From assembly GCA_902613805.1 (NCBI GenBank), contig CACMIV010000002.1:62001-126000 (forward strand): a stretch of 64,000 nt of DNA, given 5' to 3'. A model generated the notes under the pieces. It was not told where the DNA came from and ran no database searches. It saw only the letters and a list, made by a program, of their open reading frames with translations. Source of the stretch: an uncultured Pelagibacteraceae bacterium. GTDB taxonomy: Bacteria; Pseudomonadota; Alphaproteobacteria; Pelagibacterales; AG-422-B15. The position numbers were made by a program, and so were the translations under genes. This document shows, in pieces, positions 39,100 to 49,172 of this stretch; the first letter of the stretch is position 1; every line of letters starts with the position of its first letter.

Positions 39100-39584
39100 T
39101 GAAAATAATTAATTTTTTAAAATCGTTCCTTCTTTTAGATTTTTTAAAAGCTTTCTATTTAGCTCAAAAATATTTTTTTAGAAAAAAAGCAACAATCAAT
39201 TATCCTTTTGAAAAAGGTAAATTAAGCCCTCGATTCAGAGGTGAGCATGCCTTGAGAAGATATCCGAGTGGTGAGGAAAGGTGTATAGGGTGTAAATTGT
39301 GTGAAGCTGTATGTCCAGCTCAAGCGATAACAATTGAAACACAACCTCGCGATGATGGAACAAGAAGAACGCTTAGGTATGATATTGACATGGTTAAATG
39401 TATCTACTGCGGTTTATGTGAGGAGTCGTGTCCAGTTGATGCAATTGTACAGGGTCCAAATTTTGAATTTACAACTGAAACGAGAAAAGAACTTTATTAT
39501 ACGAAAGAAAAATTGCTTGAAAACGGTGATAGATGGGAAACAGTTATTGCTGAGAACTTAGAAGCCGATGCAAAATATAGATAA
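39099..39584 (+). CDS. nuoI: NADH-quinone oxidoreductase subunit I
   Basis: 161 residues. NuoI carries two [4Fe-4S] clusters (N6a, N6b) in a ferredoxin fold: '[17 protein letters not shown]' and '[17 protein letters not shown]'. An amphipathic N-terminal helix lies against the membrane, followed by '[24 protein letters not shown]'. It starts one base inside the nuoH stop and is directly followed by the nuoJ ATG. Confidence 0.98.
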   Translation: MKIINFLKSFLLLDFLKAFYLAQKYFFRKKATINYPFEKGKLSPRFRGEHALRRYPSGEERCIGCKLCEAVCPAQAITIETQPRDDGTRRTLRYDIDMVKCIYCGLCEESCPVDAIVQGPNFEFTTETRKELYYTKEKLLENGDRWETVIAENLEADAKYR

Positions 39585-40199
39585 ATGACAGCTCAATTAT
39601 TAACATTCTATTTATTTTCAGGGGTTATTTTAATTTCTTCATTGATGGTTATTTCAACTAAAAACCCAGTCCATTCAGTATTGTTCTTAATTCTTTCATT
39701 TTTGAATGCCGCCGGCTTATTCGTTATTCTTCACGCCGAATTTTTGGCAATGATACTTATAATTGTTTATGTTGGTGCCGTTGCAGTACTTTTTTTATTT
39801 GTTGTAATGATGTTAGATTTTAAAACATCAATCAATAAGGATAATATTTTACAATATATTCCGATAGGAATTTTGATTGGCGTAGTTTTTATTGCAGAGT
39901 TAATAATTGTATTAATTAATACAAAGTTTGACTTGTCAAATATTCAAGTGTTACCAAATCCTCTTTCAGATTTTACTGGTAAGTCTAATACAGAGGCAAT
40001 TGGCTCAGTTTTGTACACAGACTACATTCTATATTTCCAACTTTCAGGTGTAATTCTGTTAGTTGCAATGATTGGTTCTATTGTATTAACTCTCCGCGAA
40101 AGAGTAGGCGTAAAGAGGCAAGTTGTTTCAGAGCAACTACAACGACAGGGCAAAATTGATTTAGTAGATGTAAAATCAGGAAAAGGTGTTGATATTTAA
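39585..40199 (+). CDS. nuoJ: NADH-quinone oxidoreductase subunit J
   Basis: 204 residues with about five membrane helices. NuoJ is a membrane-arm subunit near the quinone site. '[23 protein letters not shown]' and '[27 protein letters not shown]' are the family hallmarks, including the conserved helix 3. The C-terminal cytosolic tail (about 170-204) is charged. No gap separates it from nuoI, and it overlaps nuoK by one base. Confidence 0.97.
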   Translation: MTAQLLTFYLFSGVILISSLMVISTKNPVHSVLFLILSFLNAAGLFVILHAEFLAMILIIVYVGAVAVLFLFVVMMLDFKTSINKDNILQYIPIGILIGVVFIAELIIVLINTKFDLSNIQVLPNPLSDFTGKSNTEAIGSVLYTDYILYFQLSGVILLVAMIGSIVLTLRERVGVKRQVVSEQLQRQGKIDLVDVKSGKGVDI

Positions 40200-40504
40200 T
40201 GATTGAATTAAATCAATTTTTAATTTTATCTGCTTTATTGTTTGCAATTGGCGTTATTGGCATTTTTTTAAACCGAAAAAATGTGATTATCATTTTAATG
40301 TCAATTGAAATCATTTTGCTCTCTGTAAATTTAAATCTTATTGCTTTTTCATATTTTTTAAATGATCTAACTGGGCAAATATTTTCTCTTTTTGTGCTTA
40401 CTGTTGCTGCTGCTGAAGCTGCAATTGGACTTGCTATACTTGTAATTTATAACAGAAATGCTGGTAGTATAGAGATTGAGAAAATTAACGCCTTAAAGGG
40501 GTAA
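40199..40504 (+). CDS. nuoK: NADH-quinone oxidoreductase subunit K
   Basis: 101 residues, three membrane helices. NuoK is an antiporter-related (MrpC-like) subunit. '[31 protein letters not shown]' holds the conserved membrane Glu (MSIEIILL) and '[21 protein letters not shown]' the second one (AAAEAAIGL). Both are needed for proton pumping in characterised complexes. nuoL follows after 6 nt. Confidence 0.98.
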   Translation: MIELNQFLILSALLFAIGVIGIFLNRKNVIIILMSIEIILLSVNLNLIAFSYFLNDLTGQIFSLFVLTVAAAEAAIGLAILVIYNRNAGSIEIEKINALKG

Positions 40505-40510
40505 TGTTAA

Positions 40511-42433
40511 ATGGCGCATAGTATAATTTTATTGCCCTTGATTGGGTTCTTGATTTCTTGTTCGTTATCATTTTTTAAGTCTAATAAATTTATTGACCGA
40601 GCAGCGGAGATCATCACCTCATTATTTATTACTATTACAGCAATATTTTCGTTTTATATTTTTATTGATAATATTGGGGATCCATCGTTCGTATCAATCA
40701 AACTATTTAACTGGATATCCTCTGGTTCATTCAACGCTGATTGGTCAATTTATCTAGATACAGCTACAAGAGTAATGCTTGTGGTAATTACAAGCGTATC
40801 AGCTTTAGTTCATATTTATTCAGTTGGTTATATGTCTCATGATGATAGTAAGCCTCGTTTTATGGGTTACTTGTCATTATTCACATTTGCTATGTTGATG
40901 CTTGTTACTGCAGATAATTTTTTGCAACTTTTCTTTGGCTGGGAGGGTGTTGGACTTGCCTCTTATTTATTAATTGGGTTTTGGTATAAAAAACCAACCG
41001 CAAATGCCGCTGCAATTAAAGCATTTATAGTAAATCGCATAGGTGATTTTGGATTAGCTTTAGGTATTTTTACAATATTTATTGTTTTTGGCAGCATCGA
41101 ATACCAGACAGTATTTAATAATGTCACATCTTTTAAAAACGTAAATTTCAATTTTTTAGGTATTGAACTACATGCACTGACTTTAATTTGTATTTTCTTA
41201 TTTATTGGCGCTATGGGCAAGTCAGCTCAATTATTTCTTCATACATGGCTTCCAGATGCAATGGAAGGCCCTACACCAGTATCTGCATTAATACATGCGG
41301 CAACAATGGTTACAGCTGGAGTATTTCTTGTAGTACGATGTTCACCTTTATTTGATTTGGCTCCTGTTGCTCTGGACTTTGTAGTTTTGATTGGTGCAAG
41401 TACTGCATTCTTTGCGGCTACCGTTGGACTGGTTCAAAATGATATTAAGCGTGTTATTGCATATTCAACTTGCAGTCAATTAGGCTACATGTTCGTTGCA
41501 GCTGGACTTGGAGCTTACGGCGCAGCAATGTTCCATTTATTTACACATGCATTTTTTAAAGCACTTCTATTTTTAGGAGCTGGATCAGTTATTCATGCCG
41601 TTCATGAAGAACAGGATATGAGAAAAATGGGAGGTATAAGTAATTTTGTTCCAATAACTCAATTAATGATGATAATTGGAACAATTTCACTTATGGGTTT
41701 TCCATTCACCTCTGGCTATTACTCAAAAGATGCAATCATAGAAACAGCTTATTTATCTAATTCCAATTTCGCAGACTATGCATATATCTTACTTACAGTC
41801 GGTGTTGTGATGACATCTTTCTATTCATGGAGGCTTATGTTTCTTGTTTTCAATGGAAAAACAAGAATGGCTGAAGAAGATCTTAGTAAAGTTCATGAGT
41901 CTTCCTCAGTAATGTTAATTCCTCTAATAATTTTAGCAATTGGAGCTTTGTTTTTTGGATTTTTATTCAAAAACTATTTTATCGGTTATTACAGCGATGT
42001 ATTTTGGAATGGCTCAATTGTCGTCCACCATGAAGATCACCATTCAATTCCTCTCTTAATATATTATTTGCCTGCAATTTTAGGCATAGCTGGATTTATT
42101 ATCGCTTGGTTCATGTATATTCGAAAATCAGATATGGCTAAGAATATAGCCGAGTTAAATAAGCCGCTCTACAATTTTCTATTAAATAAATGGTATTTCG
42201 ACGAGTTGTATAATTCTATTTTTGTAAAACCAGCTATGGCAATTGGCCAGATTTTTTGGAAGTTTATTGATGGTTTAATTATTGATGGTTACGGACCTAA
42301 CGGAATAGCTGCTTTAGTGAGCAGAATATCAATAAAAGCAAAGCAAGTTCAATCTGGATTTATTTACCATTATGCTTTTGCCATTTTAATTGGTCTTTCA
42401 ATCATTATTACTTTCATAATTTTTAGGTTTTAA
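40511..42433 (+). CDS. nuoL: NADH-quinone oxidoreductase subunit L
   Basis: 640 residues, a large antiporter-like subunit with about 16 membrane helices and the long lateral helix near its C-terminus. Seen are 'FFGWEGVGLASYLLIGFWYKKP' (conserved Glu), 'GAMGKSAQLFLHTWLPDAMEG' (Lys/His path), 'PTPVSALIHAATMVTAGVFL' and 'DIKRVIAYSTCSQLGYMF'. A His-rich loop 'VVHHEDHHSIPL' (around 503-514) is a local curiosity. It is followed 3 nt later by nuoM. Confidence 0.97.
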   Translation: MAHSIILLPLIGFLISCSLSFFKSNKFIDRAAEIITSLFITITAIFSFYIFIDNIGDPSFVSIKLFNWISSGSFNADWSIYLDTATRVMLVVITSVSALVHIYSVGYMSHDDSKPRFMGYLSLFTFAMLMLVTADNFLQLFFGWEGVGLASYLLIGFWYKKPTANAAAIKAFIVNRIGDFGLALGIFTIFIVFGSIEYQTVFNNVTSFKNVNFNFLGIELHALTLICIFLFIGAMGKSAQLFLHTWLPDAMEGPTPVSALIHAATMVTAGVFLVVRCSPLFDLAPVALDFVVLIGASTAFFAATVGLVQNDIKRVIAYSTCSQLGYMFVAAGLGAYGAAMFHLFTHAFFKALLFLGAGSVIHAVHEEQDMRKMGGISNFVPITQLMMIIGTISLMGFPFTSGYYSKDAIIETAYLSNSNFADYAYILLTVGVVMTSFYSWRLMFLVFNGKTRMAEEDLSKVHESSSVMLIPLIILAIGALFFGFLFKNYFIGYYSDVFWNGSIVVHHEDHHSIPLLIYYLPAILGIAGFIIAWFMYIRKSDMAKNIAELNKPLYNFLLNKWYFDELYNSIFVKPAMAIGQIFWKFIDGLIIDGYGPNGIAALVSRISIKAKQVQSGFIYHYAFAILIGLSIIITFIIFRF

Positions 42434-42436
42434 AAA

Positions 42437-43918
42437 ATGAGTGAAATTCCAATCTTAAGTATTTTAATCTTTATACCGGTCGTTGGTATATTTTTTATGT
42501 TATTGATAAGAAATAATGATGACCAAAGCTCGCAAAATTTAAAACACACCGCCTTATGGATCACTTTTTTAAATTTTATTATATCATTATCGTTACTATT
42601 TTCATTTGACTTAAATAATCCAGATTTTCAATTTGTAGAAAAATACGCATGGATAGAAAGTGGTATCAGTTATCATTTAGGTATAGATGGAGTTTCAATT
42701 TTATTTGTAATACTGACAACAATGCTTGTACCTATTTGCATACTTGCAAGCTATGAAAGCATTAAATTTTCTGTAAAAGAATATTTAATTTCATTTTTAG
42801 CTTTAGAAACATTTATGATTGGGGTTTTCTGCTCTCTTGATCTTGTCCTATTTTATCTTTTTTTTGAAGGAGGTTTAATTCCAATGTTCTTAATCATTGG
42901 GATATGGGGTGGAGAAAGAAGGGTTTATTCAACTTTCAAATTTTTTCTTTATACACTTGCGGGTTCAGTATTTATGCTACTTGCAATAATTTATATTTTC
43001 ATTTCTACAGGCACAACTGATGTTGAAACACTCTTGGTGTATAATTTTACTACAAACGAACAATTAATATTGTGGATCGCATTTTTTACTTCATTCATGG
43101 TTAAGATACCTATGTGGCCTTTTCACACTTGGCTACCAGATGCCCACGTAGAAGCACCAACAGCTGGATCAGTTATACTTGCGGGTGTTCTGTTAAAAAT
43201 GGCTGGGTATGGCTTTATAAGATTTTCTATTGGTTTTTTTCCGGATGCATCAGAATTTTTTGCGCCATTTATATTTTCTCTTAGTGTTATAGCAATAATA
43301 GTGACTTCTCTAATCGCATTAGTGCAAGAAGATATGAAAAAACTAATTGCTTATTCATCAGTTGCTCATATGGGATTTGTAACATTAGGAATATTTACAT
43401 TTACTGTTCAGGGAATAGAAGGTGGCATCATTCAAATGATAAGTCATGGCATTGTTTCTGCGGCATTATTTTTGTGTGTTGGCGTGGTATATGATCGTCT
43501 TCATACAAGAGAAATTGCAAGATATGGAGGCTTGGTTAGTAAAATGCCTTTTTATTCATTTTCATTTATGATTTTTATATTGGCCAGTCTTGGCTTGCCT
43601 GGAACAAGTGGTTTTGTTGGCGAGTTCTTAGTACTCCTTTCTATATTTACGGTAAATACATATTTTGCAATATTTGCGACTACAGGTGTCGTATTGGCAG
43701 CCACATATTCATTATGGCTTTATAGAAGAATAATATTTGGTGCTTTAATTAAAGATGATCTATCTGAAATGTTTGACTTAACAAGAAGAGAGATAATTAT
43801 TTTTCTTCCCTTAATTATCCTAACAGTATTCATTGGCTTATATCCTAAACCAATCATCAATATAATTGAACCTTCAACAGAAAAAATTGTAAATCAAATT
43901 AAAATGAAATTAGATTAA
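42437..43918 (+). CDS. nuoM: NADH-quinone oxidoreductase subunit M
   Basis: 493 residues, antiporter-like proton-pumping subunit with about 14 helices. Key segments are 'YHLGIDGVSILFVILTTML', 'FYLFFEGGLIPMFLIIGIWGGERR' (conserved Glu), 'VKIPMWPFHTWLPDAHVEAPTAGSVILAG' and 'EDMKKLIAYSSVAHMGFV'. Length and motifs are normal. It is followed one base later by nuoN. Confidence 0.97.
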   Translation: MSEIPILSILIFIPVVGIFFMLLIRNNDDQSSQNLKHTALWITFLNFIISLSLLFSFDLNNPDFQFVEKYAWIESGISYHLGIDGVSILFVILTTMLVPICILASYESIKFSVKEYLISFLALETFMIGVFCSLDLVLFYLFFEGGLIPMFLIIGIWGGERRVYSTFKFFLYTLAGSVFMLLAIIYIFISTGTTDVETLLVYNFTTNEQLILWIAFFTSFMVKIPMWPFHTWLPDAHVEAPTAGSVILAGVLLKMAGYGFIRFSIGFFPDASEFFAPFIFSLSVIAIIVTSLIALVQEDMKKLIAYSSVAHMGFVTLGIFTFTVQGIEGGIIQMISHGIVSAALFLCVGVVYDRLHTREIARYGGLVSKMPFYSFSFMIFILASLGLPGTSGFVGEFLVLLSIFTVNTYFAIFATTGVVLAATYSLWLYRRIIFGALIKDDLSEMFDLTRREIIIFLPLIILTVFIGLYPKPIINIIEPSTEKIVNQIKMKLD

Positions 43919-43919
43919 A

Positions 43920-45329
43920 ATGCAAAGTTTAGTATACATATTACCTGAAATATTTTTATTTATAGTTGCAACAGTTTTGTTAGTAACCGGCTTGTTTTTG
44001 AAAAAAATAAAGCTTATTAACTTGCTTGCTATATTTTCACTTTTAGTCGCAGTTTTCTTAATTTTAAACCAACCCTTTCAATCAGCTTTTCTAAATAGTT
44101 TTGTCGTAGATGAATTTTCACTAGTACTAAAAGTTATGATACTAATTGGCTCCATTGCTTCATTGATTATGTTTGTATCAAGTAAAGATGACCTAAATAT
44201 AAATATTTATGAATTTCCAATTTTAATAATTTTCTCAACCATAGGTATGATGGTGATGGTTTCAGCAAATGATTTGCTTGCAATGTTTATAGGATTAGAG
44301 CTTCAATCATTGAGCCTTTATGTTCTTGCGGCTTTGAACAGAAACAGCTTATTGTCATCAGAAGCAGGAATTAAATATTTTATCCTCGGAGCTCTTTCCT
44401 CAGGCTTATTACTCTTTGGAATTTCATATATTTATGGATTTTCAGGAAATACAAACTTTAATTTAATCGCTGTAAATATTAACCCCGAAAGTCTGGGTTT
44501 AATTATTGGTATAGTTTTTGTATTGGCAGGACTAGCTTTTAAAGTTTCAGCAGTTCCTTTCCATATGTGGACGCCTGACGTTTATCAAGGAGCGCCAACT
44601 CCGATTACAGGATTCTTTGCCCTTGCTCCAAAAATTGCTGCAATGGGTTTACTTGTTAGATTCTTATTCAATTCATTTGGTGAGATTTATATTGACTGGC
44701 AACAAATTATTTTTTTCATATCAATCGCATCGATGATGCTCGCTGCCTTTGCTGCCATTGCTCAAACTAATTTAAAAAGACTAATGGCGTATAGTTCAAT
44801 AGGTCATATTGGATACGCTTTAATAGGTGTGGCCTGTTTTACCGATGAGGGGTTAAGGTCATTATTAATATATTTAATGATTTATTTAATTATGAATATT
44901 GCTGTGTTTGCTTTTTTACTGTCTTTAAAAAGAAACGATGGATATTTTGAAAATATTTCTGATTTATCTGGAATGCATAAAAATCATCCTTTAAGGACCA
45001 TGCTAATTGCCTTGATTATGTTTTCTTTAGCTGGCATCCCTCCTCTAGCTGGCTTTTTTGGTAAATTTTATATTTTCGTTGCAGCTATTGAGTCTGAAAT
45101 GTTGTTTCTCGCAATCATTGGCGTCGTAGCAAGTGTTATCAGTGCATTTTATTATTTAAGGATTGTTAAGATAATGTATTTTGATGAACCTAAAGAAGAA
45201 TTTGATGGATCAAGTATACAATCACTTAATCTGCTTTATTATCCTTCATCAATACTAATTATTATTTTCTTTATTTATCCATCGCCGGTAATAAATATTT
45301 CTGAATATGCTATTCAATCAATTATTTAA
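43920..45329 (+). CDS. nuoN: NADH-quinone oxidoreductase subunit N
   Basis: 469 residues, the third antiporter-like subunit. Motifs are 'MFIGLELQSLSLYVLAAL' (conserved Glu), 'EAGIKYFILGALSSGLLLFG', 'LAFKVSAVPFHMWTPDVYQGAPTP' (Lys and His) and 'TNLKRLMAYSSIGHIGYAL'. It is the last nuo gene. It overlaps birA by one base, so the transcript appears to continue into the downstream housekeeping genes. Confidence 0.97.
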   Translation: MQSLVYILPEIFLFIVATVLLVTGLFLKKIKLINLLAIFSLLVAVFLILNQPFQSAFLNSFVVDEFSLVLKVMILIGSIASLIMFVSSKDDLNINIYEFPILIIFSTIGMMVMVSANDLLAMFIGLELQSLSLYVLAALNRNSLLSSEAGIKYFILGALSSGLLLFGISYIYGFSGNTNFNLIAVNINPESLGLIIGIVFVLAGLAFKVSAVPFHMWTPDVYQGAPTPITGFFALAPKIAAMGLLVRFLFNSFGEIYIDWQQIIFFISIASMMLAAFAAIAQTNLKRLMAYSSIGHIGYALIGVACFTDEGLRSLLIYLMIYLIMNIAVFAFLLSLKRNDGYFENISDLSGMHKNHPLRTMLIALIMFSLAGIPPLAGFFGKFYIFVAAIESEMLFLAIIGVVASVISAFYYLRIVKIMYFDEPKEEFDGSSIQSLNLLYYPSSILIIIFFIYPSPVINISEYAIQSII

Positions 45330-46069
45330 TGTTAGATCAAATTCAATCAGAAGTTATTTTTCATGAATTAATCGATAGCACGAATGTAGAAGCTAAAAGA
45401 TTAATTGAAAATGACAAAATAAATAAAGCAACTTGGATTATAGCAAACAGACAAACTTCAGGCAAAGGCAGAAACAATAATAAATGGGTTTCAGAGGTAG
45501 GTAATTTTTACGGCTCATACGTCTTGCCAATTAACTTGGATCACAGAAAGATACCATTTATCTCATGTATAACTTCTTTGTCGGTATATGATGCAATTAA
45601 AAATTTTTTACCCAATGATGCCCTATTAAAAATTAAATGGCCAAACGACATACTATACAATGATGCAAAATTAGCTGGAATATTAATTGAAAATTTAATA
45701 GGTGCAAGTGCGAGTTTTTCAATAATTGGAGTTGGTATTAATTTAAAAAATTCACCAAATATAAATAATCATAAAACTATCTCTATAAAATCAATAATTG
45801 AAAATGAGGTTATGCCAATAGATATACTTGGAACATTAGACGCCAATATCAATAATTACTTAAATATTCTTAACAGTGATAATATCTCAGAATTAATTGA
45901 GTCATATAAAAATAATTGCTGGAAAATGCGAGATCGGGTTCGTTTTTTACAAAATAATATTGAATTTGAAGGTATATTAGATGATATAACCGATACATTT
46001 GAGATTCTAATTAGAGTGAATGGAGAGCTTAAGAAATTCAATTCAGGAGAACTGTCATTTAGTTATTAA
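45329..46069 (+). CDS. birA: Biotin-[acetyl-CoA carboxylase] ligase
   Basis: 246 residues, the short form without an N-terminal DNA-binding domain, so it is a ligase but not a repressor. It activates biotin with ATP and attaches it to carboxylase subunits. 'NRQTSGKGRNNNKWVSEVGNFYGS' is the biotin/ATP loop and 'LLKIKWPNDILYNDAKLAGILIE' the catalytic core. A C-terminal SH3-like domain ends 'GELKKFNSGELSFSY'. It sits between nuoN and coaX, as common in alphaproteobacteria. Confidence 0.96.
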   Translation: MLDQIQSEVIFHELIDSTNVEAKRLIENDKINKATWIIANRQTSGKGRNNNKWVSEVGNFYGSYVLPINLDHRKIPFISCITSLSVYDAIKNFLPNDALLKIKWPNDILYNDAKLAGILIENLIGASASFSIIGVGINLKNSPNINNHKTISIKSIIENEVMPIDILGTLDANINNYLNILNSDNISELIESYKNNCWKMRDRVRFLQNNIEFEGILDDITDTFEILIRVNGELKKFNSGELSFSY

Positions 46070-46071
46070 TT

Positions 46072-46827
46072 ATGAAGGTTTTAGTTGATATAGGAAATAC
46101 AAATGTATTAATGGGGAAATATGACAATTCGAGATTAATTGATCAAGTACGATTTGAAACTAACGCAGTTATAAGTTCACCAGATGATATATTGAAAAAT
46201 CTATACATTTTTTTAGCTAATGTAGAATATGTTTTAATTTCGGGTGTTGTACCACAAGCTCAAAAAAATTTACGAATTTTGATCTCAAAAAATTTTCAAA
46301 ATTTATCAATTAGAGAACTAAATACTTCTGACTTAGAGGCATTTATAAAATTCAATGTCATCAACCCAGCTGAAGTTGGAGATGACAGGATCATTAACTC
46401 AATAGCGGCTATGGATAAGTATGAACCTCCTTTCATAATTGTAGATTTTGGGACAGCCACCACGTTAGATGTTGTAGATAAGAGCGGTGCATATTCTGGA
46501 GGGTTAATTTGTCCTGGTGTCAACTTATCAATAAAATCACTGTCAGATGGTGCAGCGTTATTGCCACTTATAACTTTTAAAAAGCCTGAAACATTAATTG
46601 GTAAACATACAATTGCCGCAATGGAATCGGGTATTTATTGGGGGTATATTAGTTTAATCGAGGGCTTGATTGAGAGATTAAAAACTTCTCACGAGTGCTC
46701 TAATGCAAAAGCTATAGCAACTGGAGGTTTATCAAAACTATTTGAAAATGACCTTAAATGTATTAACTATTTTGAGAGAGATCTTACTCTTGAAGGTCTT
46801 TTAATCGTAAGCAATAAATTACAATGA
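46072..46827 (+). CDS. coaX: Type III pantothenate kinase
   Basis: 251 residues. It phosphorylates pantothenate with ATP, the first step of CoA synthesis; type III enzymes are not inhibited by CoA. ASKHA-fold motifs are 'LVDIGNTNVLMGKYDN' (phosphate 1), 'VGDDRIINSIAAM', 'IIVDFGTATTLDVVDKSGAYSGGLICPGV' and 'ATGGLSKLFEND'. It starts 2 nt after birA and overlaps rnj by 4 nt (ATGA). Confidence 0.96.
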   Translation: MKVLVDIGNTNVLMGKYDNSRLIDQVRFETNAVISSPDDILKNLYIFLANVEYVLISGVVPQAQKNLRILISKNFQNLSIRELNTSDLEAFIKFNVINPAEVGDDRIINSIAAMDKYEPPFIIVDFGTATTLDVVDKSGAYSGGLICPGVNLSIKSLSDGAALLPLITFKKPETLIGKHTIAAMESGIYWGYISLIEGLIERLKTSHECSNAKAIATGGLSKLFENDLKCINYFERDLTLEGLLIVSNKLQ

Positions 46828-48491
46828 GCAAAGGTGATAGATTAGTATTTCTGCCTTTAGGAGGTACTGGTGAAATTGGGATGAACATGAATCTCTATGG
46901 ATACGGTAAAGAGATTGATGACATGAAATGGCTAATTGTTGATGTTGGCATCACATTTGGGGATGAGACCACACCAGGTGTAGACATCATTTTACCTGAT
47001 CATGATTTTATAAAGGAAAGAAAAGATAATTTATCAGGAATTATAATAACTCATGCTCATGAAGATCATGTTGGAGGTCTTGCGTATCTATGGCCAGATT
47101 TAAAATGTCCTATTTATGCTACTCCATTTACAGCTTCAATAATAAGACTAAAATTTGAAGAAAGAGGATTGGATCATGAGGGTTATTTGAATGTAATAGA
47201 TCTGTCATCTGAAATACAAATAAAACCCTTTGATATAAAATTTCAAACTCTGACGCACTCAATACCTGAGCCAAATTCACTTATCATAAAAACAAAGCTA
47301 GGGAATATATATCATACTGGTGACTGGAAAATTGATGATGATCCAGTTGTAGGAAAAGCTATTGACTTTAACGAACTCAAATCAAACACTAAAGATATTC
47401 TTGCAATGGTTTGCGATTCAACAAACGTCTTAACAAAAGGAAGATCTGGATCAGAATCAGAAGTTAAAAATAATTTAACTGAAGTTATAAAAGGGATAAA
47501 GAATAGAGTTTTTGTAACATCTTTTGCTTCAAATGTAGCAAGACTTGAAACAATTGCCCATGCTGCAAAGGAGACAAATAGATCGTTAGTCGTCTTAGGC
47601 AGATCTATGCATCGCATGATAAGTGTCGCAAGGCAAAATGGTATTCTTAATGATATAGATGTTATTTTATCTGAAAAGGAAGCAGTTAAAAAAAAGAGGG
47701 AAGAAGTTTTGTACCTTTGTACAGGCAGCCAAGGTGAACCAAGGGGCGCAATGATGCGAATTGCAAATCAAGATTTCCCTCATGTTGATATTGATTTAGA
47801 TGATACTATTATTTTCTCATCAAAGATTATCCCTGGCAATGAGAAGAAAATTTTCCAATTGTTTAATCGTCTCTCAGAGTTAGGTGCAAATGTTATAACT
47901 GAGTATGACGAAAATATACATGTCTCGGGTCATCCATGCTTAGATGAAATGGTTGATATGTATGATAATATCAAACCCGCAATTTCAGTTCCAGTTCACG
48001 GTGAACACAGACACTTAAAAAGACATTCAAATCTTGCGAAGGAAATGGGTGTAAAGTTCCCAATGCTAATTTCTAATGGAGATATATTGCAAATTGCTCC
48101 TGGATCGCCATATGTAGTTGATCAGTGTGACTCTGGCAGACAGTACTTTGATGGAAATAGATTAGTAAAAAGTGAAAGCAGTCATATTAAAGATAGAAAA
48201 AGAATGGCTTACAATGGTGTATTGAATGTTACATGTATAATTGATCAAAAAATGAATTTAAAAGAAAACCCATTGATTATTAGCATTGGCATAGTAAGCG
48301 ATCAAGAATATGAGAATGATGAGATGGTATATTTATTAGAAGAGGAAATTTATAAATTTTTTGAGGATAAGACAAATTTATCAAAAAAAGAAAAAAAGCT
48401 ATATCAAAAGCTCGAGACATTATCGCGAAATTTTGTTTTCAAGCATACTCGTAAAAAACCTTTGACAAACATAAGTATTGTTCATATTTAA
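46824..48491 (+). CDS. rnj: Ribonuclease J
   Basis: 555 residues of the metallo-beta-lactamase/beta-CASP family. RNase J has 5'-3' exonuclease and endonuclease activity in mRNA and rRNA maturation. The zinc motif 'IITHAHEDHVGGLAYLWPDL' (HxHxDH) is near residue 78, further His ligands are in 'IYHTGDWKID' and 'VPVHGEHRHLKRH', and beta-CASP elements are 'VMCDSTNVLTKGRSGSESEV' and 'CTGSQGEPRGAMMRIA'. Alphaproteobacteria commonly carry this gene at this place. Confidence 0.96.
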   Translation: MSKGDRLVFLPLGGTGEIGMNMNLYGYGKEIDDMKWLIVDVGITFGDETTPGVDIILPDHDFIKERKDNLSGIIITHAHEDHVGGLAYLWPDLKCPIYATPFTASIIRLKFEERGLDHEGYLNVIDLSSEIQIKPFDIKFQTLTHSIPEPNSLIIKTKLGNIYHTGDWKIDDDPVVGKAIDFNELKSNTKDILAMVCDSTNVLTKGRSGSESEVKNNLTEVIKGIKNRVFVTSFASNVARLETIAHAAKETNRSLVVLGRSMHRMISVARQNGILNDIDVILSEKEAVKKKREEVLYLCTGSQGEPRGAMMRIANQDFPHVDIDLDDTIIFSSKIIPGNEKKIFQLFNRLSELGANVITEYDENIHVSGHPCLDEMVDMYDNIKPAISVPVHGEHRHLKRHSNLAKEMGVKFPMLISNGDILQIAPGSPYVVDQCDSGRQYFDGNRLVKSESSHIKDRKRMAYNGVLNVTCIIDQKMNLKENPLIISIGIVSDQEYENDEMVYLLEEEIYKFFEDKTNLSKKEKKLYQKLETLSRNFVFKHTRKKPLTNISIVHI

Positions 48492-48496
48492 TTAGT

Positions 48497-48901
48497 ATGA
48501 TTGGAAAATTAAATCACATTGCTATTGCGGTACCAAATATAAAAGAAGCTGCTGAACAATATAAAAACATTTTTGGTGCAAAGGTATCTGATCCTGTTGA
48601 ACAGCCCGATCATGGCGTAACAACAGTATTTATAGATTTAGGCAATACAAAAATAGAATTACTAGAGGTTCTAGGTGAGGGGTCTCCAATTCAAAACTTT
48701 ATTGATAAAAATCCAAAAGGTGGAATGCATCATATTTGCCTGGAAGTTAATGACATTAATACTGCTATAGATAAATTGAACACTCATGAAGTATCAATAA
48801 CTGGTACTGGTAAACCAAAAATTGGTGCTCATGGTAAACCAGTAGTTTTTCTTCATCCAAAAAGCTGTAACGGAACACTCATAGAGTTAGAAGAAGTATA
48901 A
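48497..48901 (+). CDS. mce: Methylmalonyl-CoA epimerase
   Basis: 134 residues of the vicinal-oxygen-chelate (glyoxalase) fold. It interconverts (S)- and (R)-methylmalonyl-CoA in propionyl-CoA use. 'KLNHIAIAVPNIKEAAEQYK', 'VFIDLGNTKIELLEVLGEGSPIQ' and 'GMHHICLEVNDINTAI' show the repeated metal ligands (His, Glu, His). The mutase is not in this window. Neighbours are rnj (5 nt) and the DUF1467 gene (1 nt). Confidence 0.94.
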   Translation: MIGKLNHIAIAVPNIKEAAEQYKNIFGAKVSDPVEQPDHGVTTVFIDLGNTKIELLEVLGEGSPIQNFIDKNPKGGMHHICLEVNDINTAIDKLNTHEVSITGTGKPKIGAHGKPVVFLHPKSCNGTLIELEEV

Positions 48902-48902
48902 T

Positions 48903-49172
48903 TTGGGTATAACTGGCTCAATTATCATTTTTTTATTAATTTGGTGGTTAATTTTTTTCATATCACTCCCAATTAATATAAAAAAAAGTAGGTCAGGAAA
49001 CTATATAGAAGGGGAAGATCCTGGAGCGCCTAATAATCCACAATTATTTAGAAAATTCTTAATTACAACAGTTGTCTCAATAGTCATCTGGTTTATCATA
49101 TATAGTTTTCTAAATAATGAAGGCTTCCTGATGTTTATCTTAAAGCTTTTTTACATAAATGAAGTTATCTAA
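48903..49172 (+). CDS. DUF1467 family membrane protein (TTG start)
   Basis: 89 residues from TTG 48903. No ATG or GTG gives the conserved N-terminal helix. Helix 1 (about 3-22) contains '[17 protein letters not shown]', matching the WW-x-x-FF pattern of DUF1467. A polar loop '[20 protein letters not shown]' precedes helix 2 (about 53-73). A third hydrophobic stretch (75-88) overlaps the start of proS by 14 nt. Function unknown; it is conserved at this position in alphaproteobacteria. Confidence 0.85.
   Translation: MGITGSIIIFLLIWWLIFFISLPINIKKSRSGNYIEGEDPGAPNNPQLFRKFLITTVVSIVIWFIIYSFLNNEGFLMFILKLFYINEVI

Noticed and set aside
42001-42060. His-rich loop in NuoL as a possible metal site
   Set aside because: A short loop between helices in a normal-length subunit; no further metal motif, so it is noted only in the gene entry.
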